Source of the DNA: Aspergillus flavus
Lineage: Eukaryota > Ascomycota > Eurotiomycetes > Eurotiales > Aspergillaceae
Length of the DNA: 64,000 nucleotides
Direction of reading: 5' to 3'
NCBI RefSeq assembly: GCF_009017415.1
Contig: NC_092408.1
Coordinates: 1,550,001 to 1,614,000, forward strand
The notes under the pieces are model-generated. The model was not told the DNA's origin and did no database searches. It was given only the letters and a program-made list of their open reading frames with translations. Shown one piece after another: positions 1-11,628 of the stretch. How positions within the stretch are numbered: position 1 is the first letter of the stretch; every line of letters begins with the position of its first letter. Made by a program: the position numbers and the translations under genes.

Positions 1-306
1 CCTATGCTGAGTGCCCCTATTTGGTCAACCCTGCAAACACGAGTCAGAACCCCGCCACCAAATATATATATCCCTAATATGTATACCAACCCTTGTATTA
101 AAATGACACAAGAGTCCAAATAGAAGGATAACATAAATAAACACTCAACTTCGATGCCAAGAACAAGTGTAGAGTTCCATGGACAGCAGCAATTCGTATT
201 GATAATAAACATTAAGCGATTGAATCGACCGACCCCACATGTGATTTATTCGGCCCGACCACCAAACGAACTCAACCAAAACACACATTCATCAAAACAA
301 CCCACC
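1..306. other. 5' flank of the FAD oxidase gene
   Basis: AT-rich upstream sequence with a TATA-like run near 61-73 and a CA-rich stretch directly before the start codon at 307. No coding signal is seen. Confidence 0.4.
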
Positions 307-1838
307 ATGACTTCCATCCCGGACTCGACTCTCCGCGCCCTCGTGGACAATCTCAAATCCTCGGAGATCTTCACGCCCTCATCTGTAGGCTACCAGGACA
401 GTATCCGACGATGGTCGGAAACCGGAATCAAACAAGCCGTATGGGTCTTCTCCCGTTTCCCCACATATGTTTCCTTGGTAGAGAAAGTGGTGCTGAGTGA
501 ACCGTGCAGGGTGTTGTGGTGATGCCCACTGAGACTGAGGATGTTCGTACCGCGCTTCTCTGGGCTCAAGAGCATAATGTCGACCTCGCTGTTAAGGGAG
601 GTGGCCATTCCGTCGCGGGAACGAGTTCTAGCGAGGGCGGATTGGTGATCGATCTGTCGCGCATGAACAAGGTTACTGCGGACACGGAGAAGAAGACACT
701 GACCGTCCAGGGTGGCGCCGTGTGGAAGGACGTCGACGAAGCGGGCGCTGAGTACGGACTCGCTGCCGTCGGCGGTACAGTCAACCACACCGGAGTCGGT
801 GGATTGACACTCGGTGGAGGATACGGCTGGCTGAGTGGTCAGTACGGTCTCACCATTGACAACCTCCTAGCTGCGACAGTGGTGCTCGCAGACGGTCAAG
901 TAGTCACAGCCTCTGCTACCGAAAACCCCGACCTCTTCTGGGGCCTGCGGGGAGCAGGATACAATTTCGGGGTGGTTGTCGACTTCACCTTCCAAGCTTA
1001 TGAGCAGAAGACTCCCGTCTATGCAGGAATCATCGCCTTCACACCAGACAAGCTCGAGTCAGTCGTCGAGCAGATGAACGTACTCTTTGAAAACCCCGAC
1101 CCTCGATCCGGCGCGATGATCATCTTCGCCCAGCCCCCGGGGGCCCCTACAATCATGGTCAACGTCCTGGTCTTCTACAATGGTACCAACGAAGAAGGCT
1201 CGAAGCGTTACGCCGGCTTCCTTGCCCTCGAGCCCGTAGTCAACATGATCGAGGTCATCCCGTACTCCCTGCTTAACTCGCTCCAGAACCCGATGGCCAC
1301 TTACGGCGATCGCAAGTCCTTCAAGGGTCTTTTCTATCGCACACCCATGGACGCCCAATTCCTGCGTTCCATGCTCGATGAACTAAACGCCAAGGCTCAG
1401 GATCACCCCGACATGATCCCGGCCATGCTGCTCGAGTGCTACGATATGAGGAAGACCTGCAGCGTGCCGCTGGATGCGACCGCGTTCGCGAATCGGAGTC
1501 TTACGCAGAACGGACTGCTCAACCTGCGCTGGACGGATTCGTCCAAGGACGCCGAATATCGGGCCTGGGCGCGCGAAATCCAAGCTAAGTTCAAGGCGCA
1601 GTTTGAGTCACAGCTTAACGGAGAGGAGACAGCCGATGTGCCCCAGTATATCAATTACGCCGAGCGTGAGTTCCTGCCCAACAATGAATTGGAAAATGAA
1701 GTAAACTAACAACAAGCAGCCGGAGACGCGGTCGTGAACAACATTTACGGAAGTAATCTGGAGCGCCTGAAGGACGTCAAGGCGAAATACGATCCGAAGA
1801 ATGTATTCCACAAGATGCATCCCGTTTCCCGGGCTTAG
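307..1838 (+). CDS. BBE/6-hydroxynicotine-oxidase-like FAD oxidoreductase
   Basis: Flavin-dependent oxidase of the PCMH/berberine-bridge-enzyme family, 468 aa in three exons (307-438, 510-1665, 1720-1838). The introns are 71 and 54 nt and the second carries an ACTAAC branch site. The FAD_binding_4 domain fills the N-terminal half. KGGGHS contains His77, the expected 8-alpha covalent FAD attachment residue. The second attachment site (Cys in GxCxxVG) reads GTVNHTGVGG here, so FAD should be bound through His only. The family BBE tail, with its NYAEPG motif, appears only after splicing the second intron. There is no signal peptide, so an intracellular enzyme is inferred. The substrate cannot be read from sequence: characterised relatives oxidise sugars, alkaloids or secondary metabolites. 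It converges on an aldehyde dehydrogenase, which could act on its product. Confidence 0.9.
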
Positions 1839-2170
1839 TCTATCCAAGAAAATCAAGGGTCCAGCTGTCAGCAACCAGGTCGGAAACTAGTACATTAGTG
1901 GAATCCTTTCTATGCAATCTACGACGAGTCGGAAACATGGGAGAAAGGCAAACGAACGGACATGTGAGATCTCGTATCTGCAATAAAACTGTAGATTAAA
2001 TTATGCATGATCTTATCATGAGGAATAGGACCCGTGTCTAGCGCTCGCACTCTCATTCGTGGAAATCTCTTCAACTTAACAGAATCCCATGTAATTTTCC
2101 ACATTTGGTATCGTGTAGTGTCGGTGACCGACACCTGGATTAATCTAATTTGTCGCGGCGATGCCGCGAT
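1839..2170. other. Convergent 3' intergenic region
   Basis: About 330 bp between two convergent genes. It should hold both 3' UTRs and polyadenylation sites. No coding signal is seen. Confidence 0.5.
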
Positions 2171-3928
2171 CTACAGCTTTGGAGGCAAAATAGCATACTT
2201 GACGCTCTTGACAGATGTCCATCCCTCCAGCGCCTCCTCACCCATGTCGCGCCCGAACCCGCTCTCCTTGACACCTCCGAAAGGTGCATTGGGGCTAAGC
2301 ATCGCCCAGGCGTTCACAGTAACCTGGCCAGACTCGAGGGCGGCCGTCACACGGTGAGCACGGCTAATATCGTTGGTGAAAACGGCCGCGCTAAGGCCAT
2401 GCAGGGTATCGTTCGCTTTGGCGATAACCTCAGCCTCCGTCTCGAAAGGCGCAATGCTCTACTCCAGTTAGCAATCTCGATTTCGCCAAGTCATCTAACC
2501 AAAGTGAGACACATACCGCGACAGGTCCGAAAATCTCCTCCTTCATGATTGTCGCATTCTCAGAGACATCGGCAAACGCGGTGTTCTCAACAAAGTAACC
2601 CTTGTCGCCGACCTTTTCACCTCCGAAGAGGAGTCGGGCCCCACATTGCTTACCCTGCTCGATATACGACAGGATCTTGTTATGCTGCGCCGCGCTGACA
2701 ATCGGTCCCTTGGTAGTGGCAGGGTCAAGGGGGTTGCCAATGACCGACGGACTACCTTCGGCCATCTTCTTGTATGCCTCTAGGAACTTCTCGTAGATAG
2801 TCTTTTGCACATAGATCCGCGAGCCAGCCGCACAGATCTGTCCATTGTTGGCCGTAATACCGATCCTGGTCCACAAGACCGCATTATCCAAGTCACAGTC
2901 ATCGAAAACAATCGATGGCCCTTTGCCGCCGAGCTCAAGGTTCACCCGCTTGAGGTTAGTCGAAGCTGCAGTCTTCAGAATCTGGCGGCCCGTCGCGCTG
3001 GATCCCGTGAACGAGATCTTCCGCACAGTCATGTGCTCTGCCAAAGCCCTGCCGGCCGATGCGCCGTCACCGGAAATAATGTTCACCACACCCGCAGGGA
3101 AACCAGCTTCCTGGATAAGCAGGGCAAGCTTCTGGGCGTAGAGCGGAGATAGTTCGGACGGTTTAATGATAAGCGAGTTACCGGCTGCAAGCGCCGGAGC
3201 TAGCTTCCAAATAGTGATCATCCTGTATACCAATTAGCACCGGGTAAACGGTATCGCAGCACGCCGTAAACTATCACCGCGGCTAGTCGTGACAACATAC
3301 AAAGGTGCATTCCAAGGGACAATGGCTCCACAGACACCCAACGGCTCCCGATACGTGAAGGCGACGCCGCCCTCCATGGCAAGGGTCTTTCCATCGATCT
3401 TATCAGCCCAACCGGCGTAATACCGGAGGTTGCCCACCGCCTGGGGGATGTTCATGCCCTTGCTGTCGGTATAGAGGACACCGGCATCGACGGCCTCGAG
3501 GGATGCGAAGTCGTCTGCATCTCGCTCGATTAGGTCGGCCAGCTTCAGGAGAAGCTTCGCGCGGGCCGGGCCGGAGGTATTCTTCCACACATTGAAGCCA
3601 ATCGTAGCGGATTCGACAGCCTTGTTGACATCTTCGGGAGAAGCGGCAGAAATGGTTCCGAGGGATTCGCCGGTGGAAGGATTCTCGACGGTCAGAGTCT
3701 GGGATGTCGTGGAAGGAACGAATTCGTTATGGATGAAGAGGCCCGTTGGGACTAGTTTCCCCAGATTATTTTCTTAGTCAATAATTCCTTGCAGGGGTAG
3801 TAGATTAAAATCCTGCATCATATAGCATGATTCATATTACATGATCCTAACTGAAGAATGAGGGGTAAACTTTTACACATACCTTGAATCTGGCGCCCAG
3901 CGGCACCGGTCACAGTGATTGAAGCCAT
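2171..3928 (-). CDS. NAD(P)-dependent aldehyde dehydrogenase
   Basis: Aldehyde dehydrogenase superfamily enzyme that oxidises an aldehyde to a carboxylate. Four exons (3928-3883, 3751-3301, 3222-2517, 2458-2171) give 496 aa, the normal family length. Landmarks in order are the PWNAPL cofactor-site motif, FTGSSATG of the Rossmann region, the general base Glu262 in LELGGKGP, the nucleophile Cys296 in NNGQIC, and KEEIFGPV, which is split by intron 3. No clear mitochondrial presequence is seen, so a cytosolic enzyme is inferred. It is tail to tail with the FAD oxidase, so shared use is possible but unproven. Substrate unknown. Confidence 0.93.
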
Positions 3929-3994
3929 ATTTATTTGTTAAAAATGAATCACAGACACAAAACTTTTGTGTTTTTAAATCACACCATCAGACCA

Positions 3995-4005
3995 CCTATA
4001 TAGAG
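3995..4005 (-). promoter_or_regulatory. Probable TATA box of the aldehyde dehydrogenase
   Basis: Read on the minus strand, CTCTATATAGG lies about 70 bp upstream of the start codon at 3928. Confidence 0.4.
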
Positions 4006-5305
4006 TGGGTTTTATAGGCGACCACGTCACGGCATATCCCCTTTCTCTATCAGGGTGTGCGGACCGTTCCGCTGTCCAATTCCGAAGTGATTCCGACCGG
4101 TCAATTTTGATCGGCAGCACTAGAACGTTGGCAACGGCGCCAATTGACAGTCCGCCGTTTTGATTCGGATGGAGGGACCGCTTTTCAACTATTGAACTAG
4201 GTAAGACTTACTTACTATATGGAGTCATTTCGCATACCTGTTTCCCGTCTGGGTAAGGTAAACGCATTAAAGGGGCGATGGGATATGTTATTCGTTCTAT
4301 TGTTAGAGTCGGGATTTAGGGTTATTAAGGTGGGGCGTGTTTGGTGAGTAAAATTGGATATGAACGGGACTTGGGAGATGAGGGTATGGTAGATCCTACT
4401 GAATTAGGAAAGAGGGACAGCCATCAAGGATGAACTTTTAAAATTGCTCTTCTTGTGTTCCTTTTCCCTCGTCGCTGAGAAGTGGCCAGAATGAGGGTTT
4501 CGACTTCGAGGTTTGAAAAAATCGACGACGTGTAAGAAACACAGCACGTGCCACCAACGCCCTCAGGAAAACAAGTCAAGTGCTTCCAGTCACATTCCAG
4601 CCTCCAAACCTTCATCTTCCTTTGCACTCTTGATTATCTTAAGCTAAACTCTATTTAAAGTTATCGTAGTAAACAGGAAATATCAAGTACTCTATCACAC
4701 ATGTGTCACCTCAGAAAGGGCGCAGCAACTGCAGAAACACAACTTCTTCATCCCCCAAAGAGGAATGGCGATAACCTATGATGAGGGATGTGTCAGTCTC
4801 CTGAATAGGGAATAACGCTAGTCTAGTGCCTTTTGTAACTCCCACGTGTAGGAAATACCCTGGTTATAGTTGTATCGGCGAATAATAGTGTTAGCCACTG
4901 CTTAAATCAGCAGCCGGGTGGGCATACACGTTGTGTCACTTCTCAGCCATCCACCATAGAACAGTTTGTCCTATAAACTCGTTTAGGCGATAGTAACCCA
5001 GCCAGCCACCGTAAGCCGAGGTGCCAAATACGCAAGGGACGCCGTGTTTCCGTACAATAAGCAGAAGCAGTTGCATCTGAGTACTCGTATAGATGTATGC
5101 AAGGATGTGTGGGGTACAGGGTTGGTAGAATATCGGTATTATTTGACATAGTGTTATCGATGGAAAGATATATATTACTTTCACAGTAGGGTAGCATTGA
5201 AAACTGTTGATCCCGCCCGGAAAATGTATACACTGCAACAGGCCACCGATGGATCTGGATCCTAGACTGTCGATGCATCGGGACGTTAGCGTGTCAGACT
5301 AAGAT

Positions 5306-5328
5306 GATAATCATTGAAAATGATTATC
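5306..5328. repeat. Perfect 10-bp inverted repeat
   Basis: GATAATCATT, a 3-nt spacer (GAA), then AATGATTATC. It could be a palindromic protein-binding site or a small hairpin. It contains GATAA, the core recognised by fungal GATA factors, on both strands. Confidence 0.6.
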
Positions 5329-5840
5329 GCTAATAGATTGATGATCTACGTATTGTGTACTTTTTGTAGTACCTGCAACATGGACATGGTTGCATCATAC
5401 TCTGCTTGTCGGGATCTTGTAGCCAGCCTCATGACTGGAATACGACCCTGTGGATGATCTTATCTATTCAGGTAAGCTGAGACGTATCGGCAAAAGCCGA
5501 AGCGCTAAGCTTGTACGCGTAAACGTCGAATAGTCTTTTTCTATTGAGACCTATTCTCGCTGTTTGAATCTCCCTGTAGGGTTTATACGGGGATATTCGG
5601 TGTCCGGTCTCCGAGATCCGCAGTATTGTCGTCTGTCGTAGATCAATAGTTATATTAAAAAGTGCTATCCATAGTTCGGCCGAGCGGAGTATGTAGAGTT
5701 GTAGACAATTACGGTAGTTTGACACTTGGGTATGAAACTGAAAGACACTTTAGCCGACACGCATCTAGTCATTTGACATCTTCTATCGCTACCCTGGTAT
5801 AGACCACTGAGCGGGCCGTATACCCTCTATACACATAATG

Positions 5841-6700
5841 TTAAGTTGACAAGTCCAATTCCTCCTTCCAGAACATCCATGCACTTGCAATACCAAGCTT
5901 AATACCTGCTGCAATCCACAGAGCAGCGTAGATATCTCCCGTACCCTTGGTGATCCAACCACCTGCAATGGCCCCAACAAGAGTCAGCACAAAAGCAATA
6001 ACCCTGCGATCCCGCTTCTCGTTCCGTAGAAGGAAAAGCTTCGGGTCAGACATCAGGTCACAGAGGAGGCTTGTAATCACAACAGTCGGGATCTCGTTAT
6101 ACCCAAGAGCTCGACTGGCAACTATTTGTCCTGCAGATTGGATACTAAGGAGTACGATGGGTACTTCCTGGGTCCAATCTGGCTCTGCGGTATTCACATT
6201 GTGCAGAGGAAGCCCCGAAATGACGCCACTCTGCACGAGACACGCCGTGAGAATCAGCATAATAACTTGTAGGCAGAATGAGAGAATCAATGTCCCCCTT
6301 TTCTTTGCACCAAAGAGACGGTTCAGGCGGGCGAAGATGAATGAGCCTATGATGAAGCAACCGATTGAAGTGAGGGAGCGAGCCCAGCCGTAAGGACGGG
6401 GGTTCTGGTTGGAGGCTCCTAAACCGACGAAGATAGTATTGCCTATAAATTGTCAGTAACTATGTAGGAACTGGGGTAGTGAGTAGCCACTGACCAGTCT
6501 GCATGGAGACGAATGTATTGTACGCTATTCCTATCAGTACAGTTCCACGTATAGGGCATGAGTGGCCACCAACCGTTATAGAGCGTGCTATCGACAAGGC
6601 CCGAACAGAGGCAACATGCGAAGAGTAGAACATCGGCATGCTTTGGTTGTACCTCTGCCTTGAAAAAGGTCAGACGCTCTTTCCTCTGGCTGTCGTACAT
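5841..6700 (-). CDS. DUF1275 (YoaK-like) multi-pass membrane protein
   Basis: A 254-aa integral membrane protein in three exons (6700-6574, 6530-6495, 6442-5841). The introns are 43 and 52 nt and the 36-nt middle exon is short. Family hallmarks are the SGLVDS segment near the start, SMQTGNT formed across the second splice junction, and GYNEIPTVV followed by TSLLCDL in the C-terminal half. About six hydrophobic segments are visible. DUF1275 proteins occur in bacteria and fungi and their transport or enzymatic role is not established. The start at 6700 was chosen because it lies just before the conserved region. An in-frame extension upstream is low-complexity and less family-like. Confidence 0.87.
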
Positions 6701-8090
6701 AGCTTGATGGATGCGTGAGAAGAAAAAGTCACAATGGGTGTGAAGAGTGGGAGGGGAGGGGGTCTCAGTGAAGAAACACAACAATGGCCAAGGAGCCGGG
6801 TAAAATGACCGACGACCTCCTCATGATAAGCACTTGCAGATCATGGCAAGTCCGACTCGGGGCCAAGTCATAACGAACAGTGGAGGTTTGTCCGTGTGGG
6901 ATTTGGGTGATACGCTGGAAGTTTCGACAAGCGAGAGACCAATCGGAGTAGTCGCAGGCGCTATCATTCATGTAGGGTGCCGTCCGCCAGCCATCAGGTC
7001 TCTTCGTACCGAGCGCCGAGACCAACTCTAGTTATTATGCCGAGACTCGGGGTCATCATGCCAAGACGCTTGGCCGTGAGGAGGGAGATTTTTCCGCGGG
7101 CGTACGATGCGGAAGGACCCGAAGATGGAGCGTGGGAACTTCGAATCATAGGAGCAAGGACCCTGAACCCTTGAGATGCCGAGTAGATTTGATCGACGCT
7201 CAGATGACTCCTCACTTCCTCATTCCATCCTTTCTTTGCGCAACACCCTGACAAGAGCCACTCATCCCCGGTCATCTCGGCTCGATCTGCAATTGATACC
7301 ACGCGGAGATTGATGCTAGAGTGGCCAAGAACCACACGCTCCGAATACGGTGTTCTCATCTCAGCGCCATTGCAGACCCCTTGTCTCTGCTCTAATACTC
7401 CGACCACGGCCGTTGGTATCATTCAGTACTCGGTACAAGAGGAACATGATGCGCAGCTGCGCCACGGCTCGTCAGACTGTTGATCAGCGCCAAATTAATA
7501 AAGCCAAGAGCAAATTAGAAGACATGTTGCACAAATCAACATCTGACATGCAGGCTCCTCGACAAATCCGGCTAGCAAGTTGCTGTAGCACCTTTTGACG
7601 AACGAGAGACCTAGTGAAGAGCTTGGCAGTGGATTCTTGAGAACCACAATCATCATTGTATGGCTAATTTACCAAACTCTCTTACGCCAGAAATTAGGGA
7701 AGCGCGTCAAATGGCAGGCTAGATGCACATCTTATCAATTAATATGTCTGATATCAATTAGCCTAATTGTTCGGACTGATAACCACCGAATCCAGGCCTT
7801 TAGGGTTACCACTTCTGGTCTGTCACAGGCCTATACTGTACCACATAACTGATCCTCGGCGTCGCAAGGAGGCCAGCAGCCAAGAGCACTTAGTACCCTC
7901 AATTAATAACGAGGGAAGTATTCTGCATTCGTATTGACTGGCTATTCAGCTGGCCAAGTCCTTACGTTGCATATCAGAACGAGGGTGTCAGCGCTAACCG
8001 ATGAACAAATGGAGGAATTTCACCTACCGGCTGGGTGTCCGACGGATGGTTATTTTGCCGAAGTTACAGGCATGAAGACACAGAACTGGG

Positions 8091-8100
8091 GTATATAAAG
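8091..8100 (+). promoter_or_regulatory. TATA box of the lyase gene
   Basis: GTATATAAAG about 100 bp upstream of the start codon at 8194, a usual distance for a fungal TATA element plus a short 5' UTR. Confidence 0.5.
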
Positions 8101-8138
8101 GGTCTCATTTCCAGTGTAGAGGTGCTATCTTTCAGAAC

Positions 8139-8173
8139 TCATCATCATCATCATCACTCTCATCATCATTATC
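8139..8173 (+). repeat. CAT-triplet microsatellite in the 5' UTR
   Basis: Interrupted run of CAT triplets (five or more, CACTCT, then three more) between the TATA box and the start codon, so it is probably transcribed as 5' UTR. Confidence 0.7.
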
Positions 8174-8193
8174 TGTTTACAAAATCAATCACA

Positions 8194-9302
8194 ATGAAGG
8201 TCGGAGATTCCTCCTCGTCTAATCTGGCTATCACCATCACCGTCGAGAAAGATGGCTTCTATGAAGTTAACGGTACCAGGCAGGAGCCCACTGTTTCCCT
8301 GTATATGACAGCCGGAGCGTCTAAGCTGCGCCGTATGTTGAGGGAAACAGACGATTTGATCGTCTGCCCTGGTGTGTACGATGGTATCTCTGCTCGAATT
8401 GCCATGGGGCTCGGCTTCAAGGCAATGTATATGGTACGTTTTGATCATACAGTGTTCCATATCAATGCTAACCATTTAGACCGGCGCTGGAACTACCGCC
8501 TCAAGGCTCGGTATGGCAGATCTTGGACTGGCCCAACTGTATGATATGCGGACCAATGCCGAGATGATTGCCAACCTGGACCCATTTGGACCCCCATTGA
8601 TCGCTGACATGGATACTGGATATGGTGGTATGTTGTTCCATTATCCTCAAGTGATTGTCAGATTCCTGATGTAGTTTAGGTCCTTTGATGGTGTCGAAGT
8701 CTGTTCAGCAGTACATTCAGGCCGGTGTAGCTGGCTTCCACATCGAAGACCAAATTCAGAACAAACGTTGTGGTCATCTCGCTGGAAAGAAAGTGGTCGA
8801 CCTGGAAGAATATCTCACTCGCATCCGTGCTGCCAAGTTGACCAAAGACAGACTGCGCTCGGATATCGTTCTGATTGCCCGCACTGATGCCTTACAACAG
8901 CATGGGTATGACGAATGTATCCGACGTCTAAAGGCAGCGCGTGACCTTGGTGCAGATGTCGGGCTGTTGGAAGGTTTCACCTCCAAAGAGATGGCAAGAC
9001 AGGCCGTGCAGGATCTGGCGCCATGGCCTCTGCTCTTGAACATGGTTGAGAATGGTGCTGGTCCCATCATCACCACAAAGGAAGCACAGGAGATGGGCTT
9101 CCGCATCATGATCTTTTCCTTCGCCTGCTTCGCACCAGCATATCTGGGCATTAAGGCTGCGCTGGAAAGACTGAAGAATGAAGGAGTTGTTGGAATTCCG
9201 GATGGCTTGGGACCGAAGAAGCTATTCGAGGTGTGTGGATTGATGGATTCAATGAAAATTGATACGGAGGCCGGTGGTAGCGGGTTTACCAACGGTGTTT
9301 GA
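8194..9302 (+). CDS. Isocitrate lyase/PEP mutase family lyase
   Basis: Enzyme of the isocitrate lyase/phosphoenolpyruvate mutase superfamily, 336 aa in three exons (8194-8433, 8480-8627, 8680-9302). The TIM-barrel motifs are in order: CPGVYDGISAR near the start, ADMDTGYGG (metal and substrate loop, cut by intron 2), HIEDQ, and the mobile active-site loop KRCGHLAGK with its catalytic Cys. Fungal relatives include oxaloacetate acetylhydrolase, which makes oxalate, 2-methylisocitrate-type lyases and dimethylmalate lyase. The LLNMVENGAGP segment lies where these subgroups differ. I cannot assign the substrate without an alignment. There is no obvious targeting signal at either end. Confidence 0.9.
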
Positions 9303-9841
9303 TTTTGTTTTCTGTTCTTTGTGACTTTATTATGCTACTCTGACTGCGTATATCGTTTTGCCTGTGATCCACTTTGTGCCTGTTTACTTTCTGCTGTGGC
9401 CTTATACAAGTTTTAGATGTCTTTTGATAAGACTTTTGTTCAATGAGACTGATGTTTAGTAACAGCCTTCTCACGTGGTCTGGAAATGGGACTGGTTCTA
9501 TGAGCCCTTATAACTTACTAGGTTTAAAGCTGCTTGGAGAGAAGGTGTGACGGTCACATCTAGAGTGATGGAGGTAAATACCGGTACTACTTAAGGTAAC
9601 CAACTCTATCATTCGGCTCGTGGTTAAGGTCACTCTAATGGTATAAATGTGCATTTTTATCATATACATCCCATACCTTTATGTGATCCTACAAAAGATT
9701 GAGCACATCGCACTGCAGGCTGTCTACACTCCTTAAAAACCTACCTTTCCTAGAGTTGTGTAGGTTGATCGCTTTCATTCTGAGCCGCGTCCTAGGTTGG
9801 TTAGTTTAATGAGCTGGTAGGTTACTGAGTAATACTCAAGC
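9303..9841. other. Intergenic, no gene seen
   Basis: AT-rich 3' flanks of two convergent genes. No coding signal or structured element recognised. Confidence 0.5.
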
Positions 9842-10964
9842 CTAGCGTCCGACAAGCAAAGGCATGGCCTCATCATTCAAGTCATGGCTACATGAGAGCG
9901 CCGTTTCTTCATCAGAAGGAACCTCATCGGCCTCGCTCACCTCTTGCGCGGATATAATCAAGGAAGATGCGGAAGATTGGGCCTCATTAGGGGTTTCGCT
10001 TGTCCACACAACCTCCTTGTCCACAAGAAATGTCTCACTCGGGCACACTTAGCGAGGCCCGGCCAAAGGCTAAGCTGTGCGCAAAGAAATTCTTCTTGGG
10101 AGACCGCAATACATTGCATCTGATGTACATTGCACTTCTCGCCAGGACTGGTGCTGAAGAAGAAATAGCAATTATCCTGTCTATCTAAGCGTTGCGTAAA
10201 CTTGATGGATTGCTCGACCAGTTGACGCAATTTGCGAACTCTTCCTTCCTTTTTGGAAGAAGCAAATTCGGAGAAGGCCAATTCAACTATTTCACAAAGA
10301 CTGTCGCACGTTGCCTGTAGAGACTCGGTGCTTAGGGACTGGGCAGCTATGCTGGTTGCAGATCGCCAGTTGTCTGAAACAGACGATGGTTTTACCACAT
10401 TCGTGTCAGCCTGGATAATAAAAGGTTGCAAGATGGCACAACGGTACACTTCTCCCTTATATGTGTATACATAGCTTTCCAATCTTCTTCCATTTGACCG
10501 CTTCGAGCTCTGATGATAAACCAATTGACTATGTAATACTGCATATGCCAGCTAACGGCAGCCCGAATCAGTGCCCGTCACTGATGAGCATTCTGCGGCT
10601 CATGAAGCCTTGGAAAAGTTCTTATTTCCGTCTTTACTGAAGCAGCTGTCAGGCTACCTAATCGACCTTCATCCCGGGGTTGTGAATTCACCCAACTGTC
10701 CAAGGAATACCCGAGTCGGCTCATGATAGGCCTGGAGTAGCCGTCATTCAAAGGACCAGGCTGGGAAACCAGGGAGTCCACTCGTTCTGTCAGTAGATAA
10801 ATATTGTTGTTCTTCTTTGCGATCTCCATTTCCATCCTCTGTTGTTTCTCTGCTACCAGCTCTTGCAAGCGTCGACATCTTTCCTTCAAGGGGATACTTT
10901 GCAGTTCGAGCTCGTCTAAATCGCGATAACGCGGCTCTTGTACAAGCTTTGAAGGTTGGTACAT
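9842..10964 (-). CDS. Hypothetical protein with N-terminal coiled coil
   Basis: Unrecognised protein, modelled as three exons (10964-10638, 10551-10113, 10047-9842) giving 323 aa with closed phases. Residues about 15-65 are rich in Glu, Gln, Lys and Leu with heptad-like spacing (IPLKERCRRLQELVAEKQQ), so a coiled coil is likely. The middle is mixed helical and has a basic patch (SSKKEGRVRKLRQ). The tail is acidic. The first intron (86 nt) is well supported because it removes a stop and keeps frame. The second is less certain: without it the protein ends at 9958. No enzyme motif is visible. Confidence 0.55.
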
Positions 10965-11628
10965 TATTCAAGACTCAAGGAATGCTCCACAGACCTCTTT
11001 CAACTTGGAAAGCCACTTGTAGGCTGTGATTATAAATTGAGCCATGTCGTGTTATAGGTTATGCTACAAGATATGCTCCGTTCCGCTGCTTTTGGGTTTT
11101 GTTTTAGTCGTAATGCTTATGCAGTGTCTAGTTTGGCAGCTTTGAATACGCTTGGAATTTTCAGGTAGCTTTTTCTTCTTTCTCTATTCCTATAGAGCTT
11201 CTATTCTTTCTTTGGTCATGCTGTTTGTCGCCTATACTATAAAGTTGATGCTGCCTGCTTAGGCCTAGCGTTGTTGTTCTTCCTAAGCGATCTCCTCTAT
11301 ATAGATACTGAGGAAAGATTCAAGCAACTCAATCAACTGAATACATATTCAAAATATTCCCCTTTGAACATGTAATCAGCACGAAACCCTCAATAGTAAC
11401 GACTTCTGCACCATACCTTTCATGCGACTATCCGTACTTCAATTTATAATTAAGTCCTTGTAATCTTTATACCTTAGGTGTTAACGTGAAAAAAAAAATA
11501 CATGAATCGAAGTCTTTCACCTGTCCTCAGGACAGGAAGCTTTGGAAATGCTCACTTACACCACCGCGCTTCTCCCATAACCAGATATAAAGAATCCTTC
11601 GAGTGTTGTAAAAAAATCCCCAAGCCCG
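10965..11628. other. Intergenic, no gene seen
   Basis: Promoter of the gene to the left and 3' flank of the gene to the right. Contains only a short poly(A) run near 11490. Confidence 0.5.

Larger units (their letters stand above)
3929..5840. other. Intergenic region, no gene seen
   Basis: Nearly 2 kb between two minus-strand genes. Its open frames are short, overlap on both strands and resemble no family. The promoter of the aldehyde dehydrogenase is at the left. A perfect 10-bp inverted repeat lies at 5306-5328. Confidence 0.5.
6701..8193. other. Divergent intergenic region between DUF1275 and lyase genes
   Basis: About 1.5 kb holding both promoters. A GC-rich part near 6840-7180 gives open frames on both strands with no recognisable family. 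Nothing else is supported. Confidence 0.45.

Noticed and set aside
4936..5278. Two overlapping minus-strand frames of about 100 codons
   Set aside because: No family resemblance or splice structure; different frames overlap over the same bases.
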